Below are positions 45,790-55,109 of a stretch of 64,000 bases of DNA, piece by piece; within the stretch, counting starts at the first letter, position 1; each line of letters starts with the position of its first letter. The translations under genes and the position numbers were made by a program. The notes under the pieces were generated by a model. That model ran no database searches. It saw only the letters and a program-made list of their open reading frames with translations, and had not been told where the DNA came from. This DNA is from Ignavibacteriales bacterium (lineage in GTDB: Bacteria; Bacteroidota; Ignavibacteria; Ignavibacteriales; SURF-24): positions 1 through 64,000 of the forward strand of contig JAPLFH010000039.1 in assembly GCA_026390815.1 (NCBI GenBank). The letters are read 5' to 3'.

Positions 45790-46764
45790 ATGAAGAAAGA
45801 AGTAACACTTGGAATAGACATTGGCGGAACCAATACAGTTTTTGGGTTTGTAGATATTCAGGGGAATTGTATGGCGGATTCTTCAATTCCAACAAATGCT
45901 CATGAAGACGCTCCGTTTCTGTTTGCCAGGTTATTTGAAAAGGCAGAAGAAATTTTCAAAAGCATTTCAAATTCCTGCCAGTTAGTTGGAATTGGTATTG
46001 GTGCTCCCAATGCTAATTATTATAATGGAACCGTAGAACAACCACCTAATTTAAGCTGGGGAATTGTTAATGTTCTTGAAATAATTAAACAATATCACGA
46101 TTTACCCTCAGCAATTACCAATGATGCAAACGCTGCGGCAATTGGTGAAATGCAATTCGGTGCCGCAAAAGGAATGAAAGATTTTATTGTAATTACTTTG
46201 GGTACAGGATTAGGCAGCGGAATTGTTGTTAATGGCGAATTGGTTTATGGTCACGATGGATTTGCCGGCGAGATTGGACATACTATTGTAGATATTAATG
46301 GAAGACAGTGCGGTTGCGGTAGAAAAGGCTGTTTAGAAACTTATGCTTCTGCATCTGGAATTAGAAGAACTGTTTATGAACTGCTTTGTACTTCTATGGA
46401 AGAAAGCTCTTTAAGAAATATTCCATTTAACGATTTAACTTCAAAAATGATTTTTAATGCTGCCGTAAATAAAGATAAGATTGCCCTGGATGCATTTGAT
46501 TATACTGCTAAAATTCTTGGAATTAAATTAGCCGATGCAGTTGCTCATACAAGTCCGGAAGCAATTATTCTCTTTGGTGGGTTAGCTGCTGCCGGTGATT
46601 TGATTTTCAATCCAACTAAAAAATACATGGAAGAAAATATGCTTAACATTTTCAAAAATAAAGTAAAGCTGCTTCCATCCGGTTTAACAAAAGGAAATAC
46701 TGCCGTACTTGGTGCAAGTGCATTGATTTGGAAGGAATTAGATAAGGAAAAAATAACAAACTAA
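45790..46764 (+). CDS. ROK-family glucokinase-like sugar kinase
   Basis: 324 residues from ATG 45790 (a TTG at 45787 sits directly before it). ATP-binding DIGGTN near residue 11, phosphate loop ITLGTGLGSG, ExGH motif GEIGHTIVD and zinc-binding CGCGRKGCLE, all typical ROK kinases. No N-terminal helix-turn-helix, so an enzyme rather than a NagC-type repressor. It most likely phosphorylates glucose to glucose-6-phosphate in the cytoplasm, feeding glycolysis. Directly after the MFS permease and before GH3. Confidence 0.92.
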   Translation: MKKEVTLGIDIGGTNTVFGFVDIQGNCMADSSIPTNAHEDAPFLFARLFEKAEEIFKSISNSCQLVGIGIGAPNANYYNGTVEQPPNLSWGIVNVLEIIKQYHDLPSAITNDANAAAIGEMQFGAAKGMKDFIVITLGTGLGSGIVVNGELVYGHDGFAGEIGHTIVDINGRQCGCGRKGCLETYASASGIRRTVYELLCTSMEESSLRNIPFNDLTSKMIFNAAVNKDKIALDAFDYTAKILGIKLADAVAHTSPEAIILFGGLAAAGDLIFNPTKKYMEENMLNIFKNKVKLLPSGLTKGNTAVLGASALIWKELDKEKITN

Positions 46765-46843
46765 TTTATATGTAAATTTTTCCCGGCTATTCAAGCTGGA
46801 TTATATAAGCTAAATCAATTTAAAAATAATTTAAGAGATTAAA

Positions 46844-48682
46844 ATGCGAAGGAAAATATTTATACCAATTATACTTATAACAATTTTATTTCTTGGATTT
46901 GTTGGAGATAAATACCAAATGAACAAGTCATCAAAAAATAAAAATGATAAGGCAATCGAAAAGAAAGTTGCCTCATTACTTTCAAAAATGTCGCTCGATG
47001 AAAAGATCGGGCAAATGACACAAGTGGATTATAGCGCCATCAAAAATAATCTTGATGATATTAAAACGTACTACATTGGTTCGATACTTTGGGGTGGCGA
47101 TACAGAAATTGATGATCTTTCTCCTCAAGGTTGGGCAAAAGTTTATGATCAACTCCAATCCTATGCACTTCTAACTCCGTTGAAGATTCCAATTATTGCT
47201 GGTATTGATGCTGTACATGGACATAACAATGTTAAAGGTGCAGTAATATTTCCACACAATGTTGGCTTGGGTTGTACGCGTAATGCAAAATTGGTGGAAA
47301 AGGCTGCCGCAGTTACAGCAGCAGAAATTGCCGGAACTGGAATCGATTGGGATTTTGCCCCTTGCATTGCTGTTGCACGAAATGAAAGATGGGGTAGAAC
47401 ATTTGAAAGCTTCGGCGAATCTCCGGAGTTAGCAAAGTCTCTTGGTGCAGCTTATGTAAAAGGTTTGCAGGGGAAAAATCTGTCAGAAAAAACTTCTATT
47501 CTTGCCTGTGCAAAACATTTTGTTGGTGATGGTGGAACAACTAATGGAATAGATCAGGGCAATACAGAAGTAGATGAACAAACTTTAAGAAAACTTCATT
47601 TGCCGGGTTATGTTGACGCAGTTAAAGCTGGTGCCGGTTCCGTTATGGCTTCTTACAATAGTTGGAATGGACAGAAGATGCACGGTAATAAATTTTTAAT
47701 GACTGACGTTTTGAAAAAAGAACTTGGCTTTAAAGGATTTATAGTTTCGGATTGGGCTGCAATAGATCAGCTGGACAGTAATTATAAACGGGCGATTGCC
47801 ATTTCTATAAATGCTGGAATGGATATGGCAATGATTCCAAACGGGCATAATGCCAAAAATAGTTATCTTGATTTTATAAAGGACTTGAAAGAATTAGTGA
47901 ACGAAGGAACAGTTCCAACATCTAGAATTGATGATGCTGTCTCCCGGATTTTAAGAATAAAATTTATGATGGATTTATTCGAACACCCAATGACAGATAA
48001 AGAACTAACTGCAAAAGTTGGCTCAGCAGAACATAGAGCAGTTGCGCGCGAGTGTGTCCGTCAATCATTGGTTCTATTAAAGAATGATAATAAGACTCTT
48101 CCATTAAAGAAAAATGCAAAGACAATTTTAGTGGCAGGTAAGAATGCAAATGATCTTGGCAACCAATGCGGAGGCTGGACAATTATCTGGCAAGGATTAA
48201 GCGGAAACGATTTGACAACCGGCACTACAATTTTGGATGGAATAAAGAAAACTGTTTCTCCAAAAACTGAAGTTAAATTTTCTAAAGATGGTACCGGTGC
48301 TGCCGGATGCGATGTGGTAATTGTTGTTATTGGTGAAACTCCCTATGCTGAAATGAAAGGTGATAAACAAGATTTAAAGCTTGATGAAGAAGATGTACAG
48401 GCAATTAAAAACGCAAAAACTGCTGGTGTTCCAGTAGTGGTTGTTCTTCTTTCCGGCAGACCAATGATTATTGATCCCGTATTAAACCTCAGCAATGCGT
48501 TTGTTGCTGCCTGGTTGCCCGGTACAGAGGGGCAGGGTGTTGCGGATGTTCTGTTTGGTGATTATAAACCAACTGGAAAACTATCTCATTCCTGGCCCAA
48601 AGATATGACGCAGATTCCAATAAACGTTGGCGATAAAGATTATAAACCACTATTTAAATATGGATTTGGATTAACGTATTAA
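46844..48682 (+). CDS. GH3 exo-beta-glucosidase (two-domain ExoI type)
   Basis: 612 residues. N-terminal hydrophobic signal/anchor about 5-20; (beta/alpha)8 domain with KHFVGDGGTTNG and nucleophile D303 in FIVSDWAAIDQL; alpha/beta sandwich domain with probable acid/base region GETPYAEMKGDKQDLKLDEED. It ends with GFGLTY right after domain 2 and lacks the fibronectin-like domain, as in barley ExoI and bacterial ExoP-type glucan exohydrolases. Removes glucose from 1,3- or 1,4-beta-oligosaccharides, probably in the periplasm. No T9SS tail. It follows ROK after 79 bases and ends before a terminator hairpin at 48813. Confidence 0.93.
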   Translation: MRRKIFIPIILITILFLGFVGDKYQMNKSSKNKNDKAIEKKVASLLSKMSLDEKIGQMTQVDYSAIKNNLDDIKTYYIGSILWGGDTEIDDLSPQGWAKVYDQLQSYALLTPLKIPIIAGIDAVHGHNNVKGAVIFPHNVGLGCTRNAKLVEKAAAVTAAEIAGTGIDWDFAPCIAVARNERWGRTFESFGESPELAKSLGAAYVKGLQGKNLSEKTSILACAKHFVGDGGTTNGIDQGNTEVDEQTLRKLHLPGYVDAVKAGAGSVMASYNSWNGQKMHGNKFLMTDVLKKELGFKGFIVSDWAAIDQLDSNYKRAIAISINAGMDMAMIPNGHNAKNSYLDFIKDLKELVNEGTVPTSRIDDAVSRILRIKFMMDLFEHPMTDKELTAKVGSAEHRAVARECVRQSLVLLKNDNKTLPLKKNAKTILVAGKNANDLGNQCGGWTIIWQGLSGNDLTTGTTILDGIKKTVSPKTEVKFSKDGTGAAGCDVVIVVIGETPYAEMKGDKQDLKLDEEDVQAIKNAKTAGVPVVVVLLSGRPMIIDPVLNLSNAFVAAWLPGTEGQGVADVLFGDYKPTGKLSHSWPKDMTQIPINVGDKDYKPLFKYGFGLTY

Positions 48683-48812
48683 AATGGCAATGAACAAACA
48701 TCGGATAAGAAACAACTTCAATTTGCCAAAAATAAAAATCTAGTAATTGTTATCTGGAATTTGTTCGGAATTTTAAATTTATAAATTGATACTTAAATAG
48801 AACTCCTCCTCC

Positions 48813-48861
48813 AACCATCTCTTAGTTTGTGATTTGATATTTTAATGACTAAGAGGTGGTT
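48813..48861 (+). terminator. Hairpin terminator-like stem between two GH3 genes
   Basis: AACCATCTCTTAG (48813-48825) pairs with CTAAGAGGTGGTT (48849-48861) with one G-U-type mismatch; loop 23 bases; followed by TTAATTTTA. It probably ends or attenuates the MFS-ROK-GH3 transcript 130 bases after the GH3 stop. Confidence 0.6.
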
Positions 48862-48891
48862 TTAATTTTACAATTCTTTAAAGAGGTAATT

Positions 48892-51120
48892 ATGCACTTA
48901 CTTTTACGTAAAACTATTATCGGGCTAATTTTATTTCTTGTATTATCTAGTGCAATTAATTCTCAATCAAAATCATTTGAAACAAAAATCGATTCAATTA
49001 TTGCCGTAATGACGCTTGAAGAAAAAGTTGGACAGTTAAACCAGCTTTCAAGTGGCTTGGGATGGGGACCTGTTGTTAAACAGGAAGATATGGACGCGCA
49101 GAAGAAATTAGTAAAAGAAGGAAAGGTTGGTTCGTTTCTAAATGCAGTTGGAGCAGATATTACAAGACAGCTTCAGAAAGTTGCAATAGAAGAAACCCGC
49201 TTAAAGATTCCATTAATTTTTGGATTAGATGTTATACATGGTTTTAAAACTACTTTTCCAGTTCCCCTTGCAGAAGCTTCCAGTTGGGATCCTTCCGCTG
49301 TTGAAAAATCTGCAAGATATTCTGCAAAGGAAGCATCTGCATCCGGAATTCATTGGACTTTTGGACCAATGGTAGATATTGCACGCGATCCGCGCTGGGG
49401 AAGAATTGTAGAAGGTTCTGGTGAAGATACATATCTTGGTTCAGTTATGGCAGCCGCACGTGTTAAAGGATTTCAGGGAAATTTAACATCAAATGAAAAT
49501 ATAATTGCATGTGCAAAACACTTTGCCGCTTACGGCGCTGCAGAAGGTGGAAGAGATTATAACACAGTGGATATTTCTGAAAGAACTTTACGTGAAGTTT
49601 ACCTACCACCATTTAAAGCCGCTGTTGATGCCGGTGTAAAAACTTTTATGTGCAGCTTTAATGAAATTGCTGGAGTTCCTTCATCAGCAAACCATCACCT
49701 GCTTACAGAAATTTTACGCGGTGAGTGGAAGTTTAAAGGATTTGTTGTTAGTGATTGGAATTCTGTTGGCGAACTTATACCTCATCAAATAGCTGCCAAT
49801 CCTAAAGAAGCTGCTCTACTTGGTTTGAATGCCGGTGTTGATATGGATATGGAAGCGCGCGCTTACATTGATCAGCTTCCTGAATTGATTAAGCAAAAGA
49901 AAATTTCTGAAGAAATGTTAAATGAATCTGTTCGTAGAATTCTCCGCGTAAAGTTTGAATTAGGACTCTTTGATAATCCTTACCGAAATTGTAACGCAGA
50001 ATTAGAAAAAACAAATATCCTTACAAAAGAAAATAAAGAAGCGGCTCTTGATGTTGCGCGCAAGTCGATTGTTCTTTTAAAAAATGAAAACAATCTTCTT
50101 CCTTTAAATAAAACGCTAAAAACTATTGCGGTTATTGGTCCATTAGCAGATAGCCAGCAGGATCCTTTGGGTTCCTGGGAACAGCTTGGCGATCCGAAAA
50201 ATGTTGTTACTCTTTTGCAGGGAATAAAAACCAAAGTTCCTACAGCCAACATACTTTATTCAAAAGGATGTAATATTCTTGGCAATTCAAAAAAATATTT
50301 TGATGAAGCAATTGAAACTGCAAAAAAATCTGATGTTATAATTTTAGCGCTTGGTGAAGAAGGACATATGACTGGTGAAGCAAGAAGTCGTGCATCCCTC
50401 GATCTGCCGGGTGTTCAGGAAGATCTAGCAAAAGAAATTTTTAAAACCGGCAAACCGGTTATTGTAATTTTAATGAACGGAAGACCACTTTCAATAAATT
50501 GGATTGCAGCAAATATTCCTACAGTTGTGGAAACCTGGTTTTTAGGATTGCAGGCGGGCAATGCAATTGCAGATGTTTTATTCGGTGATTATAATCCTGG
50601 TGGAAAACTTACTGTTACATTTCCAAGAACAGTTGGACAGGTTCCGATTTATTACAACCATAAAAATACCGGGCGTCCATACGATCCCAAAAACTTTTAT
50701 ACATCATATTACATAGACACGCTTAACACTCCGCTTTATCCTTTCGGATTTGGGTTGAGCTTTACTAAATTTGAATATGGGAAAGTAAAACTAAGTGCTG
50801 ATAAAATTTTAACTGATGGTAAACTAAAAGTATCAGTCGATGTTAAGAATAGCGGCGAATACGATGGAGAAGAAGTCGTTCAGCTTTACGTCAAAGATGA
50901 TTTTGCTTCTGTAACCCGTCCGGTTAAAGAGCTTAAAGGATTTAAAAAAATATTTCTTAAGAAAGGTGAATCCCAAACTGTAAATTTTGAACTTGGCAAA
51001 AATGATTTGGCATTTTATAACAAAGATATGAAGTGGACTGTAGAGCCCGGTACTTTTAAAGTTTTTGTCGGCACAAATTCCGTGGACGTTCAGGAATCTT
51101 CATTTGAAGTAGTGGAGTAA
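48892..51120 (+). CDS. GH3 beta-glucosidase, BglX type
   Basis: 742 residues from ATG 48892, which has AGAGG seven bases before it; the longer frame to 48856 starts within the terminator stem. Signal peptide 1-23. GH3 N domain with KHFAAYGAAEGGRDYN and nucleophile D288 in FVVSDWNSVGE; C domain with GEEGHMTGEARSRASLDLPG, where E in GEAxSR is the acid/base; fibronectin-III-like domain at the end (VKNSGEYDGEEVVQLYVKDD). Expected periplasmic beta-glucosidase acting on short beta-glucans. First gene after the terminator, followed by the GH-A glycosidase after nine bases. Confidence 0.94.
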   Translation: MHLLLRKTIIGLILFLVLSSAINSQSKSFETKIDSIIAVMTLEEKVGQLNQLSSGLGWGPVVKQEDMDAQKKLVKEGKVGSFLNAVGADITRQLQKVAIEETRLKIPLIFGLDVIHGFKTTFPVPLAEASSWDPSAVEKSARYSAKEASASGIHWTFGPMVDIARDPRWGRIVEGSGEDTYLGSVMAAARVKGFQGNLTSNENIIACAKHFAAYGAAEGGRDYNTVDISERTLREVYLPPFKAAVDAGVKTFMCSFNEIAGVPSSANHHLLTEILRGEWKFKGFVVSDWNSVGELIPHQIAANPKEAALLGLNAGVDMDMEARAYIDQLPELIKQKKISEEMLNESVRRILRVKFELGLFDNPYRNCNAELEKTNILTKENKEAALDVARKSIVLLKNENNLLPLNKTLKTIAVIGPLADSQQDPLGSWEQLGDPKNVVTLLQGIKTKVPTANILYSKGCNILGNSKKYFDEAIETAKKSDVIILALGEEGHMTGEARSRASLDLPGVQEDLAKEIFKTGKPVIVILMNGRPLSINWIAANIPTVVETWFLGLQAGNAIADVLFGDYNPGGKLTVTFPRTVGQVPIYYNHKNTGRPYDPKNFYTSYYIDTLNTPLYPFGFGLSFTKFEYGKVKLSADKILTDGKLKVSVDVKNSGEYDGEEVVQLYVKDDFASVTRPVKELKGFKKIFLKKGESQTVNFELGKNDLAFYNKDMKWTVEPGTFKVFVGTNSVDVQESSFEVVE

Positions 51121-51129
51121 ATTAAAAAA

Positions 51130-52527
51130 ATGATAATAAAGAAATTTCCATTTACCGTAAATATAACTTCGGCTTTTTTTTACATTGCACGAATGCTGGT
51201 TTTAATTTTTTTGATTACTTTTTTTCATGTCAATTGCAGCGATGCTTCACAGGCAGAATACTCCAACCCGACAATTATTTCCGGAATTGTGAAAAATACT
51301 GAAGGACAGCCGGTTGGCAATTCTAAAGTTACTCTTTCAACCGCACCTGATTTTGAGGGCGCATTTACTGATGATAATGGAATTTTCCAGTTGAAGAATT
51401 TTTCAGCAGGAAAACATAAATTAAAAGTACAACACATTGGCTATAACGATTTTGAAGCTGATGTTCCTTCTGCAAATAATGGTACTTCATCATTATATCC
51501 TGTTCTTTCACATAAAACCTATGATATTCCTTCTGTTAAACCATTAAGCAAAGGCAAGGTAAGAGTAAGGAATAAAATCCTTGAAACTGATTTTGATGGC
51601 GATGGAATTTATACTCCGTATATCGTAAAAGGCGCTGCGTTCTCACCAACACCAATTGGTGATAAACCTTACCTCCAGGGAATTGACGACAGAAGCGTTC
51701 AATTGTTGAAAGCTATGAATGGAAATACATTTAGAACTTACAGCGGAGTTGGAAAATATTTGCTGACGAAAGCTGCAGAAAACAATGTACGAGTAATCGT
51801 TAGTTTCTGGGTTCAATATGGTTATGATTTTTCTGACATAAATATTCGTAAACAGATTGTGGATGAGTTTTCACAAATGGTTCTTGATCTTAAAGATTAT
51901 CCTGCAGTGCTTATGTGGAATATTGGAAATGAACAAAACTATCAAAATGGAAATACTCCTAATTGGTATACGCTTATTCAGGAACTTGCAATTGCAGCAT
52001 ACAAAATTGAAGGAGAAACTTATCATCCTGTGTGTGGAAATAATGGAAGTATAAATAACATTGGAAATGCCTCTTTGAATGCTGATGATGCTTCACTTAC
52101 TTATATGGATTTGTGGGCATCCAACATTTATGAATGGGACATTGCTTCCAAAATTTCCGAGTATAAAAAGAAATCGCAAAAGGCAATTGTTGTTACGGAA
52201 TGGGGAATTGATGCTTTGGATAACCGGAATAAAAAGGAATATGAAGATGTTCAGGCAAGTTTTGACAGCACTAACTGGGTTCAGATATCTTCAAGCAGTG
52301 ATGTTTGCGTTGGTGGAACAGTATTCGAGTTTACTGATGAATGGTGGAAAGGTGGAACTCCTGATGTTCATGATTTTGGTGGTTATGAAACAGGTGCCCA
52401 CCCCGATGGATACTCCAATGAGGAATGGTGGGGAATAATTGCCACTACTCCCGATAACAATAATGATGGTATGGATGAATGGCGCCTCCGGAAAGCTTAT
52501 TATATGTTTCAAAGAAACTGGAAATAA
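51130..52527 (+). CDS. Exported clan GH-A glycosidase with regulatory-like N-domain, family unassigned
   Basis: 465 residues. Signal region with a possible lipoprotein cysteine (FFHVNC near residue 36, relaxed lipobox). Residues 45-120 are a carboxypeptidase-regulatory-like beta sandwich (SGIVKNTEGQPVGNSKVTLS). The rest is a clan GH-A barrel: YIVKGAAFSPTPIGD, NTFRTYSGVGKYLL, MWNIGNEQNY with the acid/base Glu, VVTEWGIDAL with the nucleophile Glu. It recalls GH2_C barrels and fungal GH72-like glucanosyltransferases but does not clearly fit any. Between GH3 and GH16 genes, with GH16 overlapping its stop by one base, so likely a beta-1,3-glucan enzyme or transglycosylase. Confidence 0.8.
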   Translation: MIIKKFPFTVNITSAFFYIARMLVLIFLITFFHVNCSDASQAEYSNPTIISGIVKNTEGQPVGNSKVTLSTAPDFEGAFTDDNGIFQLKNFSAGKHKLKVQHIGYNDFEADVPSANNGTSSLYPVLSHKTYDIPSVKPLSKGKVRVRNKILETDFDGDGIYTPYIVKGAAFSPTPIGDKPYLQGIDDRSVQLLKAMNGNTFRTYSGVGKYLLTKAAENNVRVIVSFWVQYGYDFSDINIRKQIVDEFSQMVLDLKDYPAVLMWNIGNEQNYQNGNTPNWYTLIQELAIAAYKIEGETYHPVCGNNGSINNIGNASLNADDASLTYMDLWASNIYEWDIASKISEYKKKSQKAIVVTEWGIDALDNRNKKEYEDVQASFDSTNWVQISSSSDVCVGGTVFEFTDEWWKGGTPDVHDFGGYETGAHPDGYSNEEWWGIIATTPDNNNDGMDEWRLRKAYYMFQRNWK

Positions 52528-53363
52528 TGATGAATAAAATGAAATTTTTATTCTCAATGTTATTATTTTTTTTCGTTTCATCTCTCTTTTTATTCGCAGA
52601 TCTGAATTGCAAGAAAGAAGATTCTGGAATTACAAACTCGGCAACAGATACAATCCCAACTCCCGCTGGCTATACTTTGGTATGGAATGATGAATTCACA
52701 GGCACATCAGTTGACAAAAAGAAATGGGAATATGAGGTTAATGGTGATGGTGGTGGAAATAATGAACTTCAGTACTACACTAACCTCGCGGAAAATTCAT
52801 ATGTTGAAAATGGAATTTTGGTTATCCAGGCTTTGAAGAAAAATTATCTCGGTAAAGAATATACTTCAGCAAGAATTAGAACTAAGTACAAAGGTGATTG
52901 GACTTATGGAAGATTTGAGATTAAGGCAAAGCTGCCATATGGTCAGGGATTGTGGCCAGCTATCTGGATGCTTCCAACAGACTGGACTTATGGCGGTTGG
53001 CCCGAAAGCGGTGAAATTGATATTATGGAAATGCTTGGTAATGAAACCACTAAAATTTATGGTACACTGCATTATACTACAAACAACCAACATCAATCGG
53101 ATGGCGGTAATTACAGTCTTAAAAGCGGAACGTTTGCTCAATACTATCATGTTTTTGCACTTGAGTGGGATGCAACCGGATTCAATTGGTATGTAGACAA
53201 CAATTTATATTATACCACAAAGCATACAAAACCATTCGATAAACGATTTCATATTATACTTAATGTTGCTGTTGGTGGAAATTGGCCCGGTAACCCGGAT
53301 GCAAGCACGTTGTTTCCGCAAAAAATGTTTGTGGATTATGTCCGTGTTTTTACTAAGAAGTAA
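52527..53363 (+). CDS. GH16 laminarinase (EXDXXE type), probable surface lipoprotein
   Basis: 278 residues from ATG 52527, whose A overlaps the previous TAA (TAATG); ATGs at 52530 and 52539 are alternatives. Signal sequence then C28 followed by KKED, which matches the relaxed lipobox and Lys/acidic export signal of Bacteroidota surface lipoproteins. GH16 domain with WNDEFTG, catalytic GEIDIMEMLG (E163, D165, E168) and WPAIWMLP. The EXDXXE form with a beta-bulge is characteristic of beta-1,3-glucanases (laminarinases). No T9SS tail or CBM. Translationally coupled to the GH-A gene. Confidence 0.93.
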   Translation: MMNKMKFLFSMLLFFFVSSLFLFADLNCKKEDSGITNSATDTIPTPAGYTLVWNDEFTGTSVDKKKWEYEVNGDGGGNNELQYYTNLAENSYVENGILVIQALKKNYLGKEYTSARIRTKYKGDWTYGRFEIKAKLPYGQGLWPAIWMLPTDWTYGGWPESGEIDIMEMLGNETTKIYGTLHYTTNNQHQSDGGNYSLKSGTFAQYYHVFALEWDATGFNWYVDNNLYYTTKHTKPFDKRFHIILNVAVGGNWPGNPDASTLFPQKMFVDYVRVFTKK

Positions 53364-53381
53364 AAATTGTTCGATTGCTTT

Positions 53382-53416
53382 ATTGCTAAAATGTTTTTTA
53401 ACATAGTAATAGCAAT
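53382..53416 (+). repeat. Imperfect hairpin after GH16
   Basis: ATTGCTA (53382-53388) with TAGCAAT (53410-53416), inner ATGTT (53391-53395) with AACAT (53400-53404). A nested imperfect stem. It lacks a T-run after it, so a terminator is doubtful; it could be an operator for the next gene, whose promoter candidate lies at 53466. Confidence 0.35.
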
Positions 53417-53465
53417 TTAGCAATTATCAGGAAAGCACAAGAACTAATGCAATTTAATCTCAGTC

Positions 53466-53481
53466 TGGGCACGCTTGTGCA
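53466..53481 (+). promoter_or_regulatory. GG-N10-GC promoter candidate
   Basis: TGGGCACGCTTGTGCA: GG at 53467-53468, ten bases, GC at 53479-53480, as sigma-54 requires. The start point would be near 53492, 14 bases before the ATG at 53506. It lacks the TTATCAAT-type operator upstream, so it is not clearly part of the same regulon. Confidence 0.3.
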
Positions 53482-53505
53482 AGATACAAAATTATGAGTT
53501 AGTTA

Positions 53506-55047
53506 ATGAAACCATATCTGTACACAACAATATTAATCCTTTTTTTCATTCAGGCAAAAATCTTTACTCAATATGAAGACACAGGTAAGCGCGGTTCTTA
53601 CTTTTCAAAAAAAGAATATTCAGGTAATCAAATTCCAACATTTGATGCAAACAAAGAAAAACTGCCATCACCAATTCTTGAAGACAATAAAGATTATGTT
53701 GATCTTTACTGGAAAGCATGGGAATTAGCCTTCAAGCATTATAAAAAGCCGCCGCAAGGCTCTCCATTCGTTTCCAATTATATTGATGAAGCGTTCTCCC
53801 CATCTGTCTTTCAGTGGGATACAATTTTTATGATTATGTTTGCGCGTTATGCTCATTTCATTTTTCCAGCAATTCAATCTCTGGATAATTTTTATTGCCG
53901 GCAATATGAAAACGGTTATATGTGCAGAGAAATTCAGGAAGCAGATGGTAAGGATTATGTTTATGAGGGAAGGGAAAATACCGTCAATCCACCTTTGTTT
54001 AGTTGGGCAGAAGTTGAAAATTATAAAATCACCGGCGACAAATCCAGGTACCAATCCGTTCTTCCAGTTTTGGAAAAATATGCTGAGTGGCTGGAAAAAT
54101 ATCGCAAAAAAGAAAATACTAAACATGGATTATTCTGGCAGACTGGACTTGGTTCCGGAATGGATAATACTCCGCGCAGTGGTTCTGCCTGGGCTGATAT
54201 GTCTTGCCAGGTTGCAATGCTTTACAGCGATATGGCAAAGATGTGCGATGAATTGAAATACTCCGAACGAGCAGAAAAATTTCGTGTGAAAGCAAAAGAA
54301 ATCTCGGATAAAATAAATCAGCTTATGTGGAACGAAGATGATGGTTTGTATTACGATCTTGACGATGATGGCAACCAGATAAAATGTAAAACAGTTGGAT
54401 GTTTCTGGGCAATGTTAGCGGGAATCGCTTCTCAACATCAGGCTGAAAAACTTTTAGAACATTTGAAGAATCCAAAAGAATTCTGGCGACCAATTCCCTT
54501 TCCTTCCCTATCTTATGATCATCCGGATTATAAAGCCGATGGACAATATTGGCTTGGCGGTGTTTGGGCTTCTACAAATGTTGCAATTATTAAAGGACTT
54601 GAGTTTTACGGTTTTGAAGAGTTTGCAACTTTAGCTTCACAAACTTATCTGGATGGAATTTACAAAGTTTATAAAAAAAACGGAACCATCTGGGAGAATT
54701 ATTCGCCAGAATCTTTTTCGCAGGGGAATCCTGCTAAACCTGATTTTGTTGGCTGGAGCGGCTGCGGTCCTATTCAATTATTAATTGAAAATGTTATTGG
54801 TTTGCGTCCGGAAGGAGCGAAAAATAAATTAACGTGGAAACTTAACCGGATTGATAAACACGGCATTGAAAATCTTCACTTTGGTGAAGTTACTGTCTCA
54901 ATAATATGCCAACGAAGATCCGATGTGAATAGTCCGGCAAAAATATCCGTTACTTCAAATAAACCATTTGAGTTGATTGTTGTAAACAGAAATGGTACAA
55001 AAAACTTTAACATCAATCCTGGAAAGGAAACAATTAATGTTGAATAA
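53506..55047 (+). CDS. Exported (alpha/alpha)6 glycosidase, GH63/GH37-like (MGH1 type)
   Basis: 513 residues with a signal peptide (1-21). The body is an (alpha/alpha)6 toroid: FQWDTIFMIMFARYA, NPPLFSWAEVENY, SGMDNTPRSG with the candidate catalytic Asp, FWRPIPFPSLSYD, YWLGGVWASTNVAIIKG and IWENYSPESFSQGNPAKPDFVGWSGCGPI with the candidate catalytic Glu. This is the pattern of mannosylglycerate hydrolase/GH63 and trehalase-like proteins. It sits inside a series of beta-glucan enzymes, so an alpha-glucosidase or alpha-mannosidase role would be out of place; perhaps it removes alpha-linked side groups. No T9SS tail. Confidence 0.82.
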   Translation: MKPYLYTTILILFFIQAKIFTQYEDTGKRGSYFSKKEYSGNQIPTFDANKEKLPSPILEDNKDYVDLYWKAWELAFKHYKKPPQGSPFVSNYIDEAFSPSVFQWDTIFMIMFARYAHFIFPAIQSLDNFYCRQYENGYMCREIQEADGKDYVYEGRENTVNPPLFSWAEVENYKITGDKSRYQSVLPVLEKYAEWLEKYRKKENTKHGLFWQTGLGSGMDNTPRSGSAWADMSCQVAMLYSDMAKMCDELKYSERAEKFRVKAKEISDKINQLMWNEDDGLYYDLDDDGNQIKCKTVGCFWAMLAGIASQHQAEKLLEHLKNPKEFWRPIPFPSLSYDHPDYKADGQYWLGGVWASTNVAIIKGLEFYGFEEFATLASQTYLDGIYKVYKKNGTIWENYSPESFSQGNPAKPDFVGWSGCGPIQLLIENVIGLRPEGAKNKLTWKLNRIDKHGIENLHFGEVTVSIICQRRSDVNSPAKISVTSNKPFELIVVNRNGTKNFNINPGKETINVE

Positions 55048-55109
55048 TTTTTTGTTTTATAATTAAATAAAGGAAAAACAATTTCCATTTAAAATAAAAG
55101 GTGTAAGAC

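Noticed and set aside
53725-54256. Overlapping open frames on both strands inside the GH63-like gene
   Set aside because: The plus-strand frame at 53506 has clear catalytic motifs; the others are shadows without recognisable domains.
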